Assembly (NCBI GenBank): GCA_022777455.1
Contig: JALFGI010000318.1
Coordinates: 1 to 26,185, forward strand
Direction: 5' to 3'
Source: Clostridiales bacterium
Lineage (GTDB): Bacteria; Bacillota_A; Clostridia; Oscillospirales; Oscillospiraceae
Length of the DNA stretch: 26,185 bases
In this document: one piece after another, positions 1 through 8,253 of the stretch
Layout: each line of letters starts with the position of its first letter
How positions within the stretch are numbered: position 1 is the stretch's first letter
Program-made: the position numbers and the translations under genes
Notes under the pieces: model-generated
The model's input: the letters and a program-made list of their open reading frames with translations, nothing else
Database searches by the model: none
Told to the model about the DNA's origin: nothing

Positions 1-40
1 CTTAGGAGGCGGATGCTCTATCCTGCTGAGCTACGGAGAC
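1..40 (-). tRNA. tRNA-Arg (anticodon CCT), 5' part only
   Basis: Read on the reverse strand, the first 40 nt form the 5' half of a tRNA. They comprise a 7-nt acceptor strand GTCTCCG, TA, a D arm with GCTC/GAGC stem, A26, a 5-nt anticodon stem strand TCCGC and the loop CTCCTAA. The anticodon is CCT, decoding the arginine codon AGG. The 3' half lies outside the window. A near-consensus promoter sits a few bases upstream. Confidence 0.9.
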
Positions 41-52
41 GTTTGTCTGATT

Positions 53-81
53 ATTCTATCGAAAAACAACCCCATTGTCAA
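53..81 (-). promoter_or_regulatory. SigA-type promoter for the tRNA-Arg gene
   Basis: On the reverse strand TTGACA (76-81) and TAGAAT (53-58) are separated by exactly 17 bp. The -10 box lies 12 bp before the tRNA 5' end, so the primary transcript has only a short leader. The match to the vegetative promoter consensus is close to perfect. Confidence 0.85.
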
Positions 82-193
82 GTGGGAAAGCAAATCTGAA
101 ACCAGGAGGATCTGACAGAAGATTACAGAAAAACACACACATGATCTGCTCACTACAGCATATACTGTCCAATCGGTTTTAGGAGGGAAGCAT

Positions 194-274
194 ATGGAAA
201 ACAAGGATGCCACCCAGTTGGATATTGATGACCTGATTTTTGATCAGGAAGACGGAGGGGCCAGTCAGCGATAA
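194..274 (+). CDS. possible 26-residue acidic peptide, function unknown
   Basis: This short frame starts with ATG, encodes 26 residues beginning MENKDATQLD and ends with TAA. It has a strong ribosome binding site (AGGAGGG at 181-187) at good spacing, which is the main reason to list it. The peptide is acidic (many Asp/Glu) with no membrane segment or signal peptide, and I do not recognise a family. A TATACT box at 161-166 could serve as -10, but no good -35 precedes it. It ends 25 bp before the -35 of the prfB promoter, and no terminator separates it from prfB. It could be a real small protein, a leader peptide, or the remnant of a longer gene. Confidence 0.4.
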   Translation: MENKDATQLDIDDLIFDQEDGGASQR

Positions 275-298
275 AATGGTGAAATTCAATTTTTGCTC

Positions 299-327
299 TT
301 TACAGGACGGCATCATTGGGTTATAAT
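299..327 (+). promoter_or_regulatory. SigA-type promoter for prfB
   Basis: TTTACA (299-304) and TATAAT (322-327) are separated by 17 bp. The -10 box is 38 bp upstream of the prfB ATG, leaving a 5' leader of roughly 30 nt. Confidence 0.8.
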
Positions 328-365
328 GAACTTAATTATGCAAATTAATGAAATGAGAGATTACT

Positions 366-1493
366 ATGAATATTGCCTTTGATACCTACAAACAGAAACT
401 GAATGACTGCCGTCCTGCTCTGGACGGTCTGGCGGATTCTTTGAACATCGTGGGCCTGCGCAATGAACTGGAGCGTTTGCACGCCATGCAGGAGGCTCCC
501 GGCTTCTGGGATGACCCGGAGAAAAGCCAGAAGGTGGCCATGAAAACCCGCCAGACCGAGAACAAAATTGAGCGCTATGAAAAAATGTGCTCTGACTGGG
601 ACGATCTGATGACCATCTGCGAAATGGCCGCCGAGGAAGATGATGACTCCATGCTGGAGGAACTCCAGACCGGTTTTGAAACTCTGGCCGGAGAAATGGA
701 ATCCTGCCGGCTGGAGACCCTGCTCACCGGCAAATACGACAAGAACAACGCCATCATGTCCTTCCAGGCCGGTGCAGGCGGCACCGAAGCCCAGGACTGG
801 TGCCAGATGCTCTACCGGATGTACACCCGCTGGTCTGAGCGTCACGGCTTTACCTACAAATTGCTGGACTATCAGGAAGGCGACGAGGCAGGCCTGAAGT
901 CCGCTTCCATCATGGTGGAGGGCGAGAATGCCTATGGTTTCCTGAAGGGTGAAAATGGCGTCCATCGCCTGGTCCGGGTCTCTCCCTTTGATGCCAACGC
1001 CCGGCGGCAGACCTCCTTCTCCGCCATTGAAGTCATTCCCGAAATTGAGGATGACTCCGAAGACTTTGAGATTCGTGCCGAAGACTACGAAATGCAGGTC
1101 TATCGTTCCTCCGGTGCCGGTGGTCAGCACATCAACAAGACTTCCTCCGCAGTTCGTCTGATCCACAAGGCCACGGGTATCGTGGTCTCCTGCCAGACGG
1201 AGCGGAGCCAGTTCCAGAACAAGGAAACCTGTTTGCGCATGCTTCGCTCCAAGCTGGTGGAAATCCGCGAACGGGAACATCTGGCCAATATCGCTGACAT
1301 CAAGGGCGTCCAGCAGAAGATCGAATGGGGCAGCCAGATCCGTAACTATGTATTCATGCCCTACACCCTGGTGAAGGATACCCGCACCGGCTGCGAAACC
1401 TCCAATGTAAACGCTGTGATGGACGGTGCTCTGGATCCCTTCATTGAAAGCTACCTCAACTGCCTTGCTACCGGCAATTGGGTGCAGAAATAA
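366..1493 (+). CDS. prfB: peptide chain release factor 2 (RF2), uninterrupted frame
   Basis: Class I release factor that recognises UGA/UAA stop codons and triggers peptidyl-tRNA hydrolysis on the ribosome. The 375-residue product has the usual length. The RF2-type tripeptide SPF is at residues 206-208 (RF1 would have PxT), and the catalytic GGQ loop at 252-254 lies within the usual SSGAGGQHINKT context. Most bacteria read prfB through a programmed +1 frameshift at codon 25 or 26 (CUU UGA C). Here the reading frame is continuous: codons 25-27 are TCT TTG AAC, and there is no Shine-Dalgarno-like stimulator just upstream. The start ATG has only a weak GAGAG site before it. The start is supported by the N-terminal alignment to RF2 and by the promoter at 299-327. 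It is followed by secG with its own promoter. Confidence 0.96.
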   Translation: MNIAFDTYKQKLNDCRPALDGLADSLNIVGLRNELERLHAMQEAPGFWDDPEKSQKVAMKTRQTENKIERYEKMCSDWDDLMTICEMAAEEDDDSMLEELQTGFETLAGEMESCRLETLLTGKYDKNNAIMSFQAGAGGTEAQDWCQMLYRMYTRWSERHGFTYKLLDYQEGDEAGLKSASIMVEGENAYGFLKGENGVHRLVRVSPFDANARRQTSFSAIEVIPEIEDDSEDFEIRAEDYEMQVYRSSGAGGQHINKTSSAVRLIHKATGIVVSCQTERSQFQNKETCLRMLRSKLVEIREREHLANIADIKGVQQKIEWGSQIRNYVFMPYTLVKDTRTGCETSNVNAVMDGALDPFIESYLNCLATGNWVQK

Positions 1494-1523
1494 TGGTATT
1501 TTTCTTGTAAACCAGAAAAACAC

Positions 1524-1552
1524 TTGCTTTTTGGGAACCGTTGTGATATACT
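1524..1552 (+). promoter_or_regulatory. promoter for secG, extended -10 type
   Basis: TTGCTT (1524-1529) and TATACT (1547-1552) are separated by 17 bp. TGA directly before the -10 box gives the TGn extended element. It lies in the 144-bp gap between prfB and secG and leaves a leader of about 80 nt, in which I see no clear regulatory structure. Confidence 0.75.
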
Positions 1553-1637
1553 GTTTCTCACATATGTGGTCTGCTGTCAAACGCGGGCCGGATCATATTC
1601 GCTGTCCGCGAATTGGGCGGAGGGAGGTTTGGTATTG

Positions 1638-1865
1638 ATGAAAACATTGCTGATTGTGATTGAAGCTCTGGCCAGCTTGGCTCTGATTGTGGTTGTGCTT
1701 CTGCAGTCCGGTAAGGAAGCAGGTCTGTCCGGTGCTCTGTCCGGCTCCTCCGATTCCTACCTGAGCAAGAACAAGAAGGGCGGCCTGGATCAGATTCTGG
1801 CTTCTTCCACCAAGTGGATCGCCATTGTCTGGGTTGTGCTCACGCTGGTGCTCAGCCTGGTGTAA
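1638..1865 (+). CDS. secG: protein translocase subunit SecG
   Basis: SecG is the small membrane subunit of the SecYEG channel, assisting SecA-driven export of unfolded proteins. The 75-residue product has the family layout. A first transmembrane helix spans about residues 4-22 and ends in the VVLLQSGKEAGLSGALSG segment typical of SecG. A polar loop follows, and a second helix covers about residues 57-75. The ATG at 1638 is chosen because it follows AGGGAGG (1621-1627) and gives the normal SecG N-terminus. Longer in-frame starts upstream would run through the promoter region. A strong intrinsic terminator follows 21 bp after the stop, so this is a single-gene transcript. Confidence 0.95.
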   Translation: MKTLLIVIEALASLALIVVVLLQSGKEAGLSGALSGSSDSYLSKNKKGGLDQILASSTKWIAIVWVVLTLVLSLV

Positions 1866-1886
1866 TTCAGGATAATTTGAACATAG

Positions 1887-1921
1887 GACCGCAGGAATGC
1901 TCCTGCGGTCTTTGTTATTTT
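1887..1921 (+). terminator. intrinsic terminator of secG
   Basis: A perfect 10-bp stem (GACCGCAGGA at 1887-1896 with TCCTGCGGTC at 1901-1910), a 4-nt loop and a T-rich tail (TTTGTTATTTT) follow the secG stop codon. Confidence 0.9.
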
Positions 1922-1927
1922 GCCTGA

Positions 1928-1955
1928 TGACTTTTGTGCGCCGTTGTGATACAAT
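1928..1955 (+). promoter_or_regulatory. probable extended -10 promoter for the dipeptidase gene
   Basis: TACAAT (1950-1955) is preceded by TGA in the TGn position. The only -35 candidate, TGACTT at 1928-1933 with a 16-bp spacer, is weak. It lies between the secG terminator and the dipeptidase gene. Confidence 0.55.
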
Positions 1956-2015
1956 AGCCCTTGTACAAGATACAGTTCAAAATAACCGTACACCAATTCG
2001 AAAGGAGTACAAAAC

Positions 2016-3458
2016 ATGGAAGAGAAAAGACTGGCCGGGCTGGAACCCAGCGCGGTGTTTGGATATTTTGAGGAGATCGCCTCCATTCCCCACGGCTCTC
2101 ATAACACAAAGGCCATCAGTGACTATCTGGTGAACTTTGCCAAGGAGCAGAACATCCGGTATATTCAGGACGAGAGCAACAACGTGATCTGGGTTGCCCC
2201 GGGCACCTGCGGTCTGGAAGACCACGAGCCCGTGATCCTCCAGGGCCATATGGACATGGTCTGCGAAAAGGATGCCGACTGCCCCCTGAACATGGATGTT
2301 GACGGCCTGGACCTTGCTCATGACGCGACCTCCGTGTTTGCCCGGGGCACCACCCTGGGCGGCGACGATGGCATTGCCATTGCCTATGCCATGGCTCTGA
2401 TTGCGGATCAGACCATCCCCCACCCTCCCCTGGAAGTCATCATCACCGTAGACGAAGAGGTTGGAATGCTGGGCGCCAGCGCCATCGACGTGTCCATGCT
2501 GAAGGGCAGAAGGATGATCAACCTGGACTCCGAGGACGAGGGAATCTTCACCGTCTCCTGCGCCGGCGGTGCCAGAGCCACTCTGTCGCTGAAGGTGGAG
2601 CGCAAAATGGTCTACGGTCCCTGCGTGCGTCTGAGTGTTGACGGTCTCCAAGGTGGCCATTCCGGTGCGGAAATCCACAAAAACCGGGCCAACGCCAACA
2701 AGGTCATGGGCGAGTTCATGAGCCGGATTCTGAAGCTGATGCCTCTGTGCCTGACCTCCTTCGCCGGCGGCAGCAAAGACAATGCCATTCCCCGTTCCTG
2801 CCAGGCCAACGTGGTTGCCATGGGCATCGGTCTGGAGCGGATCAATGCCGTAGCCGAAGCACTTCAGGCAGAGATTCGGGAACAATACGATGAGCCCGAA
2901 GCCACCGTTCAGGCCTTCGACGTGGATGCACTGGGCGGAAACAGCCTGACCACAGAAGATACCGCCAGAGCGATTGCGCTGCTCTGTGCCGCCCCCAACG
3001 CCGTACAGAGCTACAGCGCAGACATCCCCGGCCTGGTGCAGACCAGTCTGAATCTGGGTATTGCCAAACTGGGCGAGAATTTCAGCGTCACCTTCTCCGT
3101 CCGCAGCAGCGTAAACCAGGAGAAAGAAGCACTGCTGGAAAAGCTGCGGGAGCTGTGTGCCTTCTATAACGGCAGCTATTCCCAGATGGGTGAATATCCT
3201 GCCTGGGAGTATCGCAAGGATTCCCCCCTCCGAGATCTCATGGTAAAGCAGTACATGGAAATGTTCGGCAAGGAGCCCCAGGTCCTGACCATCCACGCCG
3301 GACTGGAGTGCGGCCTTCTGGGTGAGAAGCTCCCCGGGCTGGACTGCGTTTCCATCGGACCCCAGATGCACGACATCCACACTAGCCGGGAGAAGCTGGA
3401 AATCGCTTCCACACGGCGTGTATGGGATTTCCTTTGTGCCGTGCTGAAGGAACTGTAA
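2016..3458 (+). CDS. pepD: aminoacyl-histidine dipeptidase (PepD type, M20 family)
   Basis: Cytosolic metallopeptidase of the PepD (Xaa-His dipeptidase) branch of family M20, which splits dipeptides such as carnosine-like Xaa-His substrates during peptide recycling. The 480-residue length matches PepD. Metal-site motifs are in order: GHMDMV with H78 and D80; GGDDG with the bridging D117; DEEVG with catalytic E147 and metal ligand E148; NLDSED near 169-174; and a C-terminal His in PQMHDIHTS. A lid/dimerisation domain lies between. The start is fixed by AAAGGAG (2001-2007) nine bases upstream. The gene stands alone between its own promoter and a terminator. The exact substrate is not shown by the sequence. 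Confidence 0.93.
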   Translation: MEEKRLAGLEPSAVFGYFEEIASIPHGSHNTKAISDYLVNFAKEQNIRYIQDESNNVIWVAPGTCGLEDHEPVILQGHMDMVCEKDADCPLNMDVDGLDLAHDATSVFARGTTLGGDDGIAIAYAMALIADQTIPHPPLEVIITVDEEVGMLGASAIDVSMLKGRRMINLDSEDEGIFTVSCAGGARATLSLKVERKMVYGPCVRLSVDGLQGGHSGAEIHKNRANANKVMGEFMSRILKLMPLCLTSFAGGSKDNAIPRSCQANVVAMGIGLERINAVAEALQAEIREQYDEPEATVQAFDVDALGGNSLTTEDTARAIALLCAAPNAVQSYSADIPGLVQTSLNLGIAKLGENFSVTFSVRSSVNQEKEALLEKLRELCAFYNGSYSQMGEYPAWEYRKDSPLRDLMVKQYMEMFGKEPQVLTIHAGLECGLLGEKLPGLDCVSIGPQMHDIHTSREKLEIASTRRVWDFLCAVLKEL

Positions 3459-3476
3459 TCCACCTGTAATCCAAGT

Positions 3477-3520
3477 TAAAACAGGCAATGCGCTTTTTAA
3501 GAGTGCATTGCCTGTTTTTT
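3477..3520. terminator. bidirectional intrinsic terminator between convergent genes
   Basis: An 11-bp perfect stem (ACAGGCAATGC at 3481-3491 with GCATTGCCTGT at 3505-3515) has a T run on its right and an A run on its left. It can therefore end both the forward dipeptidase transcript and the reverse permease operon, which converge here. Confidence 0.9.
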
Positions 3521-3553
3521 GTCCTTATCCTGCCTGTTCCGTTTGATAAAAAC

Positions 3554-6500
3554 TCATTCCACGCTCTTCAGCGCCTCTGCCATATTGATTTTATCCAGGC
3601 GGAAATAGAAGATAAAATCCACCGCCAGAGCAGAAAACAGCGTAAGCGCCACTGAAATAAGCAGCGATGGCATACCCAGCAGCGGTTTAATCCAGATCAG
3701 GTCGATCTGGATCTGACTCAACACAAATTCCAGCAGCAGTTTTCCCATAGGAATGCCGAAAATTGTACCGAAAACACTGAGTACCAGGTTTTCCTTGAAC
3801 ACATACATGGCAGTTTCTCCGGCGTTGAAGCCCAGCACCTTAATGGTTGCAATCTCACGGATTCTCTCATTGATGTTGATGTTGGTCAAGTTGTACAGCA
3901 CAACCACTGCCAGCACACCGGCGCAGAACACCACAACCAGCACCACCAGGTCCAGGGCAGACATCATGGCATTCACGGATTTTGCCATCTGCTGACTCAC
4001 CGACACATTGGCAACTCCCTCGATCTTGTTCGCCGCAGCACCGGCAATATCAGGATTCTTCCCTTCCCGCACCGACACATAGGCCATCTGAAATTCCGGT
4101 TCCCGGTCCCACTGCTGCCGAATGGTTTCGGGCGTCACAATGGCATAATTGTAGACGTGGTTCTCATAGATACCGGATACGGTCAGTTGAAGCACCTCCA
4201 TATCCGGGTTGCGCAGGGTAATCTGATCCCCGGTTTTGATTCCCAGCATATCGGCAATACCGGCAGAGAGCAGCACCTCGTTGGTGCCCGGCATTGGAAT
4301 GGATTCCTCTCCCCAGTGGAAATCGATGAAGTCCGCCAGCTGTTCCCCCGCCGCAATGATGTAAATGTCCCGGGTTTGGTCATTGGCATCAATTTCACCG
4401 CTGACCTGGCGGAAGAACATGATTTCATCGGAGTAGTTGGCCATTTCCTCCCGGAAAAGCGCCTGCTCCTGAGGGGACTGTCCGTCGCTGAAATAGACCT
4501 CCATATCATACCTGGTCACATCCCGGAACTGCACGTCCACAATTTTGGAAATGGAATCCCGGATGCCGAAGCCGGTCATCAGCAGGGCGGTGCAGCCGCC
4601 GATACCCAGCAGCATCATCACCAACCGCTGGCGGAAACGGAAAATATTCCGAATGGCCACCTTGTTCAGGAAGCTGATGTGCCGCCACAGAGGCAGCTTC
4701 TCCACAAGCAGCTCCTTGCCCGCCGCAGGCGACTTGGGACGGATCAGCTCCGCAGGCACCTCTTTCAGCGCCCGATGGCAGCAGTACCAGGTAACCACCA
4801 GCATGGCCGCCGTGTACAAAGCCGTCACGGAAAGGGCCATCTTCCAGTCAAACCGCAGCTGAATGACCGGTGTGATGAATGTCATGATCTTATAGGCCTG
4901 CCAAAGCACCATGGGAAACACAACGCAGCCCAGTCCGACGCCGATAGCACAGCCTACAATGGCGCTGCTTCCGGCATATTTCAGATATTTGGAAATAATA
5001 GCCCGGTTGCTGTAGCCCAGAGCCTTCAGCGTACCGATCTGGGTGCGCTCCTCCTCCACCATGCGAGTCATGGTGGTGATACACACCAGAGCTGCCACCA
5101 GAATGAAGAACACCGGGAACACCCGGGACACGCCGGCAACAATATCGGAGTTGCTGTCCAGAGAGCAGTAGCCGATGTTGGTATTGCGGTCCAACACATA
5201 AACGCTCGTATCGGTGATGTCCGCAATGGCCTGCCTGGCATCCTCCAGCTTTTGTTTCGCTTCGGCCAGTTCCATTTCGGCGTCCGCGAATTTCTCATCC
5301 GCCTCCTGCTGGGCCTCTTCCAGGTCAACCCAGCCGTCCTCCAGCTTCTGCCGGTTCTCCTCCAGCGTAATTTGGCCTTCGGCAAGCTCTTTTTCTGCCT
5401 GTTTCAGCTCTTTTTCATAGGACTGAATCTGTTTCTGGCCATCCAGAAGCTGCTGCCGGGCAGAATTCAGCTGCTGATTCATGGAAGTACGCTGTTCAGA
5501 AATCTGTTGATACCCTTCCAAAATCTGCTGCCGTGCGGCACGGATCTGCTCTTTTCCATCCTGAACCTGCTGTTTTTGGCTTTCCAGTTCGGCCTGCTGT
5601 GCGGTTACTTCAGAAAGCTTGGCATTCAATTCCTCCCGCTGCTGATACAATTCTGCCAGCTGGGCCTCGTACTCCGCCCTGTTGGCTTGTGCCATTTCCA
5701 GCAGCTTCCGAGCATTTTCCAGGCGAGATTCCGGCACACCCAGTTTTTGGAGGTTTTCAATGGTCCGCTCTGCCGTTTCCTCGTTGATTTCTGCAACCTT
5801 GAGCAACGCTTCCAAGGGACGAATTGCCGCTTCAATCTGAACCAATCCCGTCCGAATCTGCGTCACACCGGATTTGATCTCCGTCAGACCGGCATTGATC
5901 TGAGCCAGAGCGGCATCCAGCTCCGTCTGCTTGGCATTCAGTTCCGCCTGGGTGGCAGCAAGCTGGGAGCCGGCATTGGACAGTGCCCATTCGCCCCCGG
6001 ACTGGGAAGACTCCAGTTTTTGCTTGGATTCCTCCAGCTTTGTCTTGTTGGCTTCCAGCTCCGCCCAACCGTCGGTGATTTTCTGTTCCGCTTCCAGCAG
6101 CTCTGCTTTGCCGTCGGCAAGTTCCTTTTCTCCGTCTTCCAGTTCCTTGCGGGCATCTGCCAGCTTCTGAAGAGCATCTGCCTTTTCCCGCCGGTAGTCC
6201 TGAACACCCTGCTCATATTCTTCTTGTCCATCCCGATAGGCCTGCTCCGCCTGCTCCCGTGCAGAAATCAGCCGCTGCTGGGCAAAGGGCTCCAGCAAGG
6301 GCTCCAAAGCATCTGCCGCCTGGGTGAGGGCATCGTTATATTCCTGGGAATAAATGGCATAGTCTCCCGGGATGGTGGCGTGGATTTCCGTATAGTAACT
6401 GACATCAAAGGCCTCTTCCGGAACAAAATAATAGTTTGTGATGCTGCCGCTGCCCACGGAGGTATTGCCCCGGTTGGTGTCCATATACAGCGGGGTACTC

Positions 6501-7027
6501 ACAAGTCCCACCACCGTAAAGGTGTCCACAGTCAGCTGGTCCAGGGCGGTGTCACTGTTTTCCTGGGAAATCGTCACCGTTTTGCCGATGGCAGATTTTG
6601 AATTCCGGAATCCGTCCGCCAGACATTCGTTCGGACTCTGGGGCATACGCCCCTCCAGCAGTACCAGCTTGTTGATTCGGGCAGGGATGGTATAAAATCG
6701 GTACACCGAGCCGTCTTCACCCTTTGGATTCTCCACGATCAGGTCGGAGTAAAAAACGCCCTCGGCGTCCTCAATTCCCTCCAGCTGCGAAATCTGTTCC
6801 AGCTGATCATGATCCCAGCCGTAAGAGCTGATGAGGCGCAGGTCGAACATATTCTGCTCATCGGTGTAGACCTGCCCTGTTGCCACCATGTCCGTTTTTG
6901 TGGAGCGAAGGCCCACAAAAATAGCAGTGCCCAGGGCTATGATCATGGCGATTGCAATATAACGCCCTATTGACTTCCAAATAGAGCGGCGCAGATTTCT
7001 GCGCATCATGTTTCGCTTCATTACCAT
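3554..7027 (-). CDS. FtsX-like ABC transporter permease with a large extracellular coiled coil
   Basis: Membrane subunit of a MacB/FtsX-type ABC system, a type usually acting on substrates at the outer face of the membrane rather than as a simple channel. The 1157-residue protein has one N-terminal membrane helix (about 18-38). A first extracellular domain follows, then a coiled coil of roughly residues 245-600 rich in Lys/Glu/Gln/Leu with recurring LxxG-xxEL units. After that come three helices with an FtsX core (about 620-735), a fifth helix near 780, a second extracellular domain and three C-terminal helices. It starts inside the end of the ATPase gene: the ATG at 7027 overlaps it, and a second ATG at 7021 overlaps the stop as TAATG. 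The upstream GGAGA favours 7027. The two genes form the last two of a three-gene operon. The substrate is unknown; the fold could also serve signalling to a cell-wall enzyme. Confidence 0.9.
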   Translation of the reverse strand: MVMKRNMMRRNLRRSIWKSIGRYIAIAMIIALGTAIFVGLRSTKTDMVATGQVYTDEQNMFDLRLISSYGWDHDQLEQISQLEGIEDAEGVFYSDLIVENPKGEDGSVYRFYTIPARINKLVLLEGRMPQSPNECLADGFRNSKSAIGKTVTISQENSDTALDQLTVDTFTVVGLVSTPLYMDTNRGNTSVGSGSITNYYFVPEEAFDVSYYTEIHATIPGDYAIYSQEYNDALTQAADALEPLLEPFAQQRLISAREQAEQAYRDGQEEYEQGVQDYRREKADALQKLADARKELEDGEKELADGKAELLEAEQKITDGWAELEANKTKLEESKQKLESSQSGGEWALSNAGSQLAATQAELNAKQTELDAALAQINAGLTEIKSGVTQIRTGLVQIEAAIRPLEALLKVAEINEETAERTIENLQKLGVPESRLENARKLLEMAQANRAEYEAQLAELYQQREELNAKLSEVTAQQAELESQKQQVQDGKEQIRAARQQILEGYQQISEQRTSMNQQLNSARQQLLDGQKQIQSYEKELKQAEKELAEGQITLEENRQKLEDGWVDLEEAQQEADEKFADAEMELAEAKQKLEDARQAIADITDTSVYVLDRNTNIGYCSLDSNSDIVAGVSRVFPVFFILVAALVCITTMTRMVEEERTQIGTLKALGYSNRAIISKYLKYAGSSAIVGCAIGVGLGCVVFPMVLWQAYKIMTFITPVIQLRFDWKMALSVTALYTAAMLVVTWYCCHRALKEVPAELIRPKSPAAGKELLVEKLPLWRHISFLNKVAIRNIFRFRQRLVMMLLGIGGCTALLMTGFGIRDSISKIVDVQFRDVTRYDMEVYFSDGQSPQEQALFREEMANYSDEIMFFRQVSGEIDANDQTRDIYIIAAGEQLADFIDFHWGEESIPMPGTNEVLLSAGIADMLGIKTGDQITLRNPDMEVLQLTVSGIYENHVYNYAIVTPETIRQQWDREPEFQMAYVSVREGKNPDIAGAAANKIEGVANVSVSQQMAKSVNAMMSALDLVVLVVVFCAGVLAVVVLYNLTNININERIREIATIKVLGFNAGETAMYVFKENLVLSVFGTIFGIPMGKLLLEFVLSQIQIDLIWIKPLLGMPSLLISVALTLFSALAVDFIFYFRLDKINMAEALKSVE

Positions 7028-7722
7028 TCGATCTCCGCAATGTCCATGGGATGTTCATTCTGTTCAATACTGGAAACCGTTCCGTTTTTCACCCGGATCA
7101 CCCGATCCGCCATGTCCGTCAGGGCGCTGTTATGGGTGATAATCACCACCGTCATTCCGGTCCGTCTGCCGGTATCCTGCAGCAGCTTCAAAATGGCCTT
7201 GCCGGTCTGGTAGTCCAGGGCGCCGGTGGGTTCGTCGCAGAGCAGCAGCTTGGGATTTTTCGCCAGGGCACGGGCTATGGCCACCCGCGGCGGCTCGCCG
7301 CCGCAAAGCTGGCGGGGGAAATTTTTCATTCTGGCCTCCCGGCCCCCGGCCTTCCGAACCTGCGCCGCAGGAAGGGGCTTATTGCCAATCTGGTTGGCCA
7401 CCTCCACAATTTCCAGCGCGTTCAGATTGCCGATCAGATTATAAAACTGGAACACAAACCCCACATCCATCCGGCGGTACAGGGTAAGCTCCCTCCGGTC
7501 CATGGCGGAAATGTCTTTCCCGTCCAGCAACACCTGGCCGGTGGTCAGGCTGTCCATTCCCCCAAGGATATTCAGCAGCGTCGTTTTACCGGCACCGGAG
7601 GGACCAACAATTACCACCAGTTCGCCTTTTTCAATTTCAAAGCTGGCATCATGAAGGGCATTGATCTGCACCTCGCCCATCTGGTAGGTTTTTCCCACAT
7701 CTTTAAATTCAACAAAGGCCAT
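7021..7722 (-). CDS. ABC transporter ATPase (MacB/LolD type) with an abnormal signature motif
   Basis: Cytoplasmic ATPase that drives the permease encoded directly downstream. The 233-residue product has Walker [10 protein letters not shown] at 40-48, a Q loop in VFQFYN near 90-95, Walker [13 protein letters not shown] ending about residue 170, and the H-loop in VIITHNS. The ABC signature reads LCGGEPPR (139-146), where the family has LSGGEQQR. Just before it, the usual VGL-type helix reads RKAGGRE. The rest of the protein is ordinary. The start at 7722 has GGGGAGGGG at proper spacing. The open frame continues upstream to 7947 but only through gtrA in another frame, so the longer form is rejected. 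ATP hydrolysis may be impaired if these changes are real; sequence error is the alternative. Confidence 0.88.
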   Translation of the reverse strand: MAFVEFKDVGKTYQMGEVQINALHDASFEIEKGELVVIVGPSGAGKTTLLNILGGMDSLTTGQVLLDGKDISAMDRRELTLYRRMDVGFVFQFYNLIGNLNALEIVEVANQIGNKPLPAAQVRKAGGREARMKNFPRQLCGGEPPRVAIARALAKNPKLLLCDEPTGALDYQTGKAILKLLQDTGRRTGMTVVIITHNSALTDMADRVIRVKNGTVSSIEQNEHPMDIAEIEW

Positions 7723-7739
7723 TCCATGCCCCTCCCCTG

Positions 7740-8159
7740 TTACGCCTTTTTCTTGCGGAATACCAGCAGCTTGCTTCCCACATAGTTCATGATTACCACC
7801 AGCACACTGGCAATCAGCTTCCATCCGATTCGGTTCCAACCGAGAAGATCCACCGTTACCAGCAGAATCAGGTTCTCCGCCGCCAGAGATGCCACCCGGG
7901 TGCCTACAAACTTGAGAAATTCCGGAACAACAGTCTTGGATGACCAATCGTGACTTTCAAATACAAAGGGCTTGTTGGTCAGGTAGGCAAACAGCACCGC
8001 AAAAACCCAGGCAATGGAATTACTCAGCCAGGCAATGTGTAAAATCCAGTCGCAGGGGAAGTAAATCAGGTAATTGACCACAGTAGTCAGTACACCGAAT
8101 ACCAGATAAATCAGCTCAGGACGATATTTTTTCAGGAGTGCTTTCATTTTGGAACGCAT
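7740..8159 (-). CDS. GtrA-family membrane protein
   Basis: Small polytopic membrane protein of the GtrA/DPMS-associated family. Members are thought to help move lipid-linked sugars across the membrane or to assist polyprenyl-phosphate glycosyltransferases. The 139-residue product has four predicted helices (about 16-36, 42-62, 84-105 and 112-132). It carries the family features GVLTTVVNYLIYF near the start, NKPFVFES after helix 2 and NYVGSKLLVFRKKK at the C terminus. The ATG follows GAGGTGG. It is first in the operon with the ABC ATPase, 17 bp downstream, and the permease. No glycosyltransferase is adjacent, so its partner is unclear. Confidence 0.88.
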   Translation of the reverse strand: MRSKMKALLKKYRPELIYLVFGVLTTVVNYLIYFPCDWILHIAWLSNSIAWVFAVLFAYLTNKPFVFESHDWSSKTVVPEFLKFVGTRVASLAAENLILLVTVDLLGWNRIGWKLIASVLVVIMNYVGSKLLVFRKKKA

Positions 8160-8182
8160 AGATCCACCTCAATTTGTAAATA

Positions 8183-8211
8183 TGTATATGGATAACAGCC
8201 GAACAGCACAA
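8183..8211 (-). promoter_or_regulatory. promoter for the gtrA-ABC operon
   Basis: On the reverse strand TTGTGC (8206-8211) and TATACA (8183-8188) are separated by 17 bp, and the -10 lies 23 bp before the gtrA start. It is divergent from the ldhA promoter. Confidence 0.6.
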
Positions 8212-8253
8212 ATATTGGGCCGCTCTGCCCATCATCTTTCACTTTAAAAAGGC

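Noticed and set aside
377..382. CTT TGA reached in frame from an ATG at 353, with a +1 shift leading into the prfB frame
   Set aside because: It mimics the RF2 frameshift signal, but only nine codons precede it, the ATG has no ribosome binding site, no Shine-Dalgarno stimulator is present, and it is far from the canonical position in the alignment. Probably chance.
7723..7947. N-terminal extension of the ABC ATPase to 7947
   Set aside because: The extension lies within gtrA in another frame, has no ABC-type sequence, and a proper ribosome binding site precedes the start at 7722.
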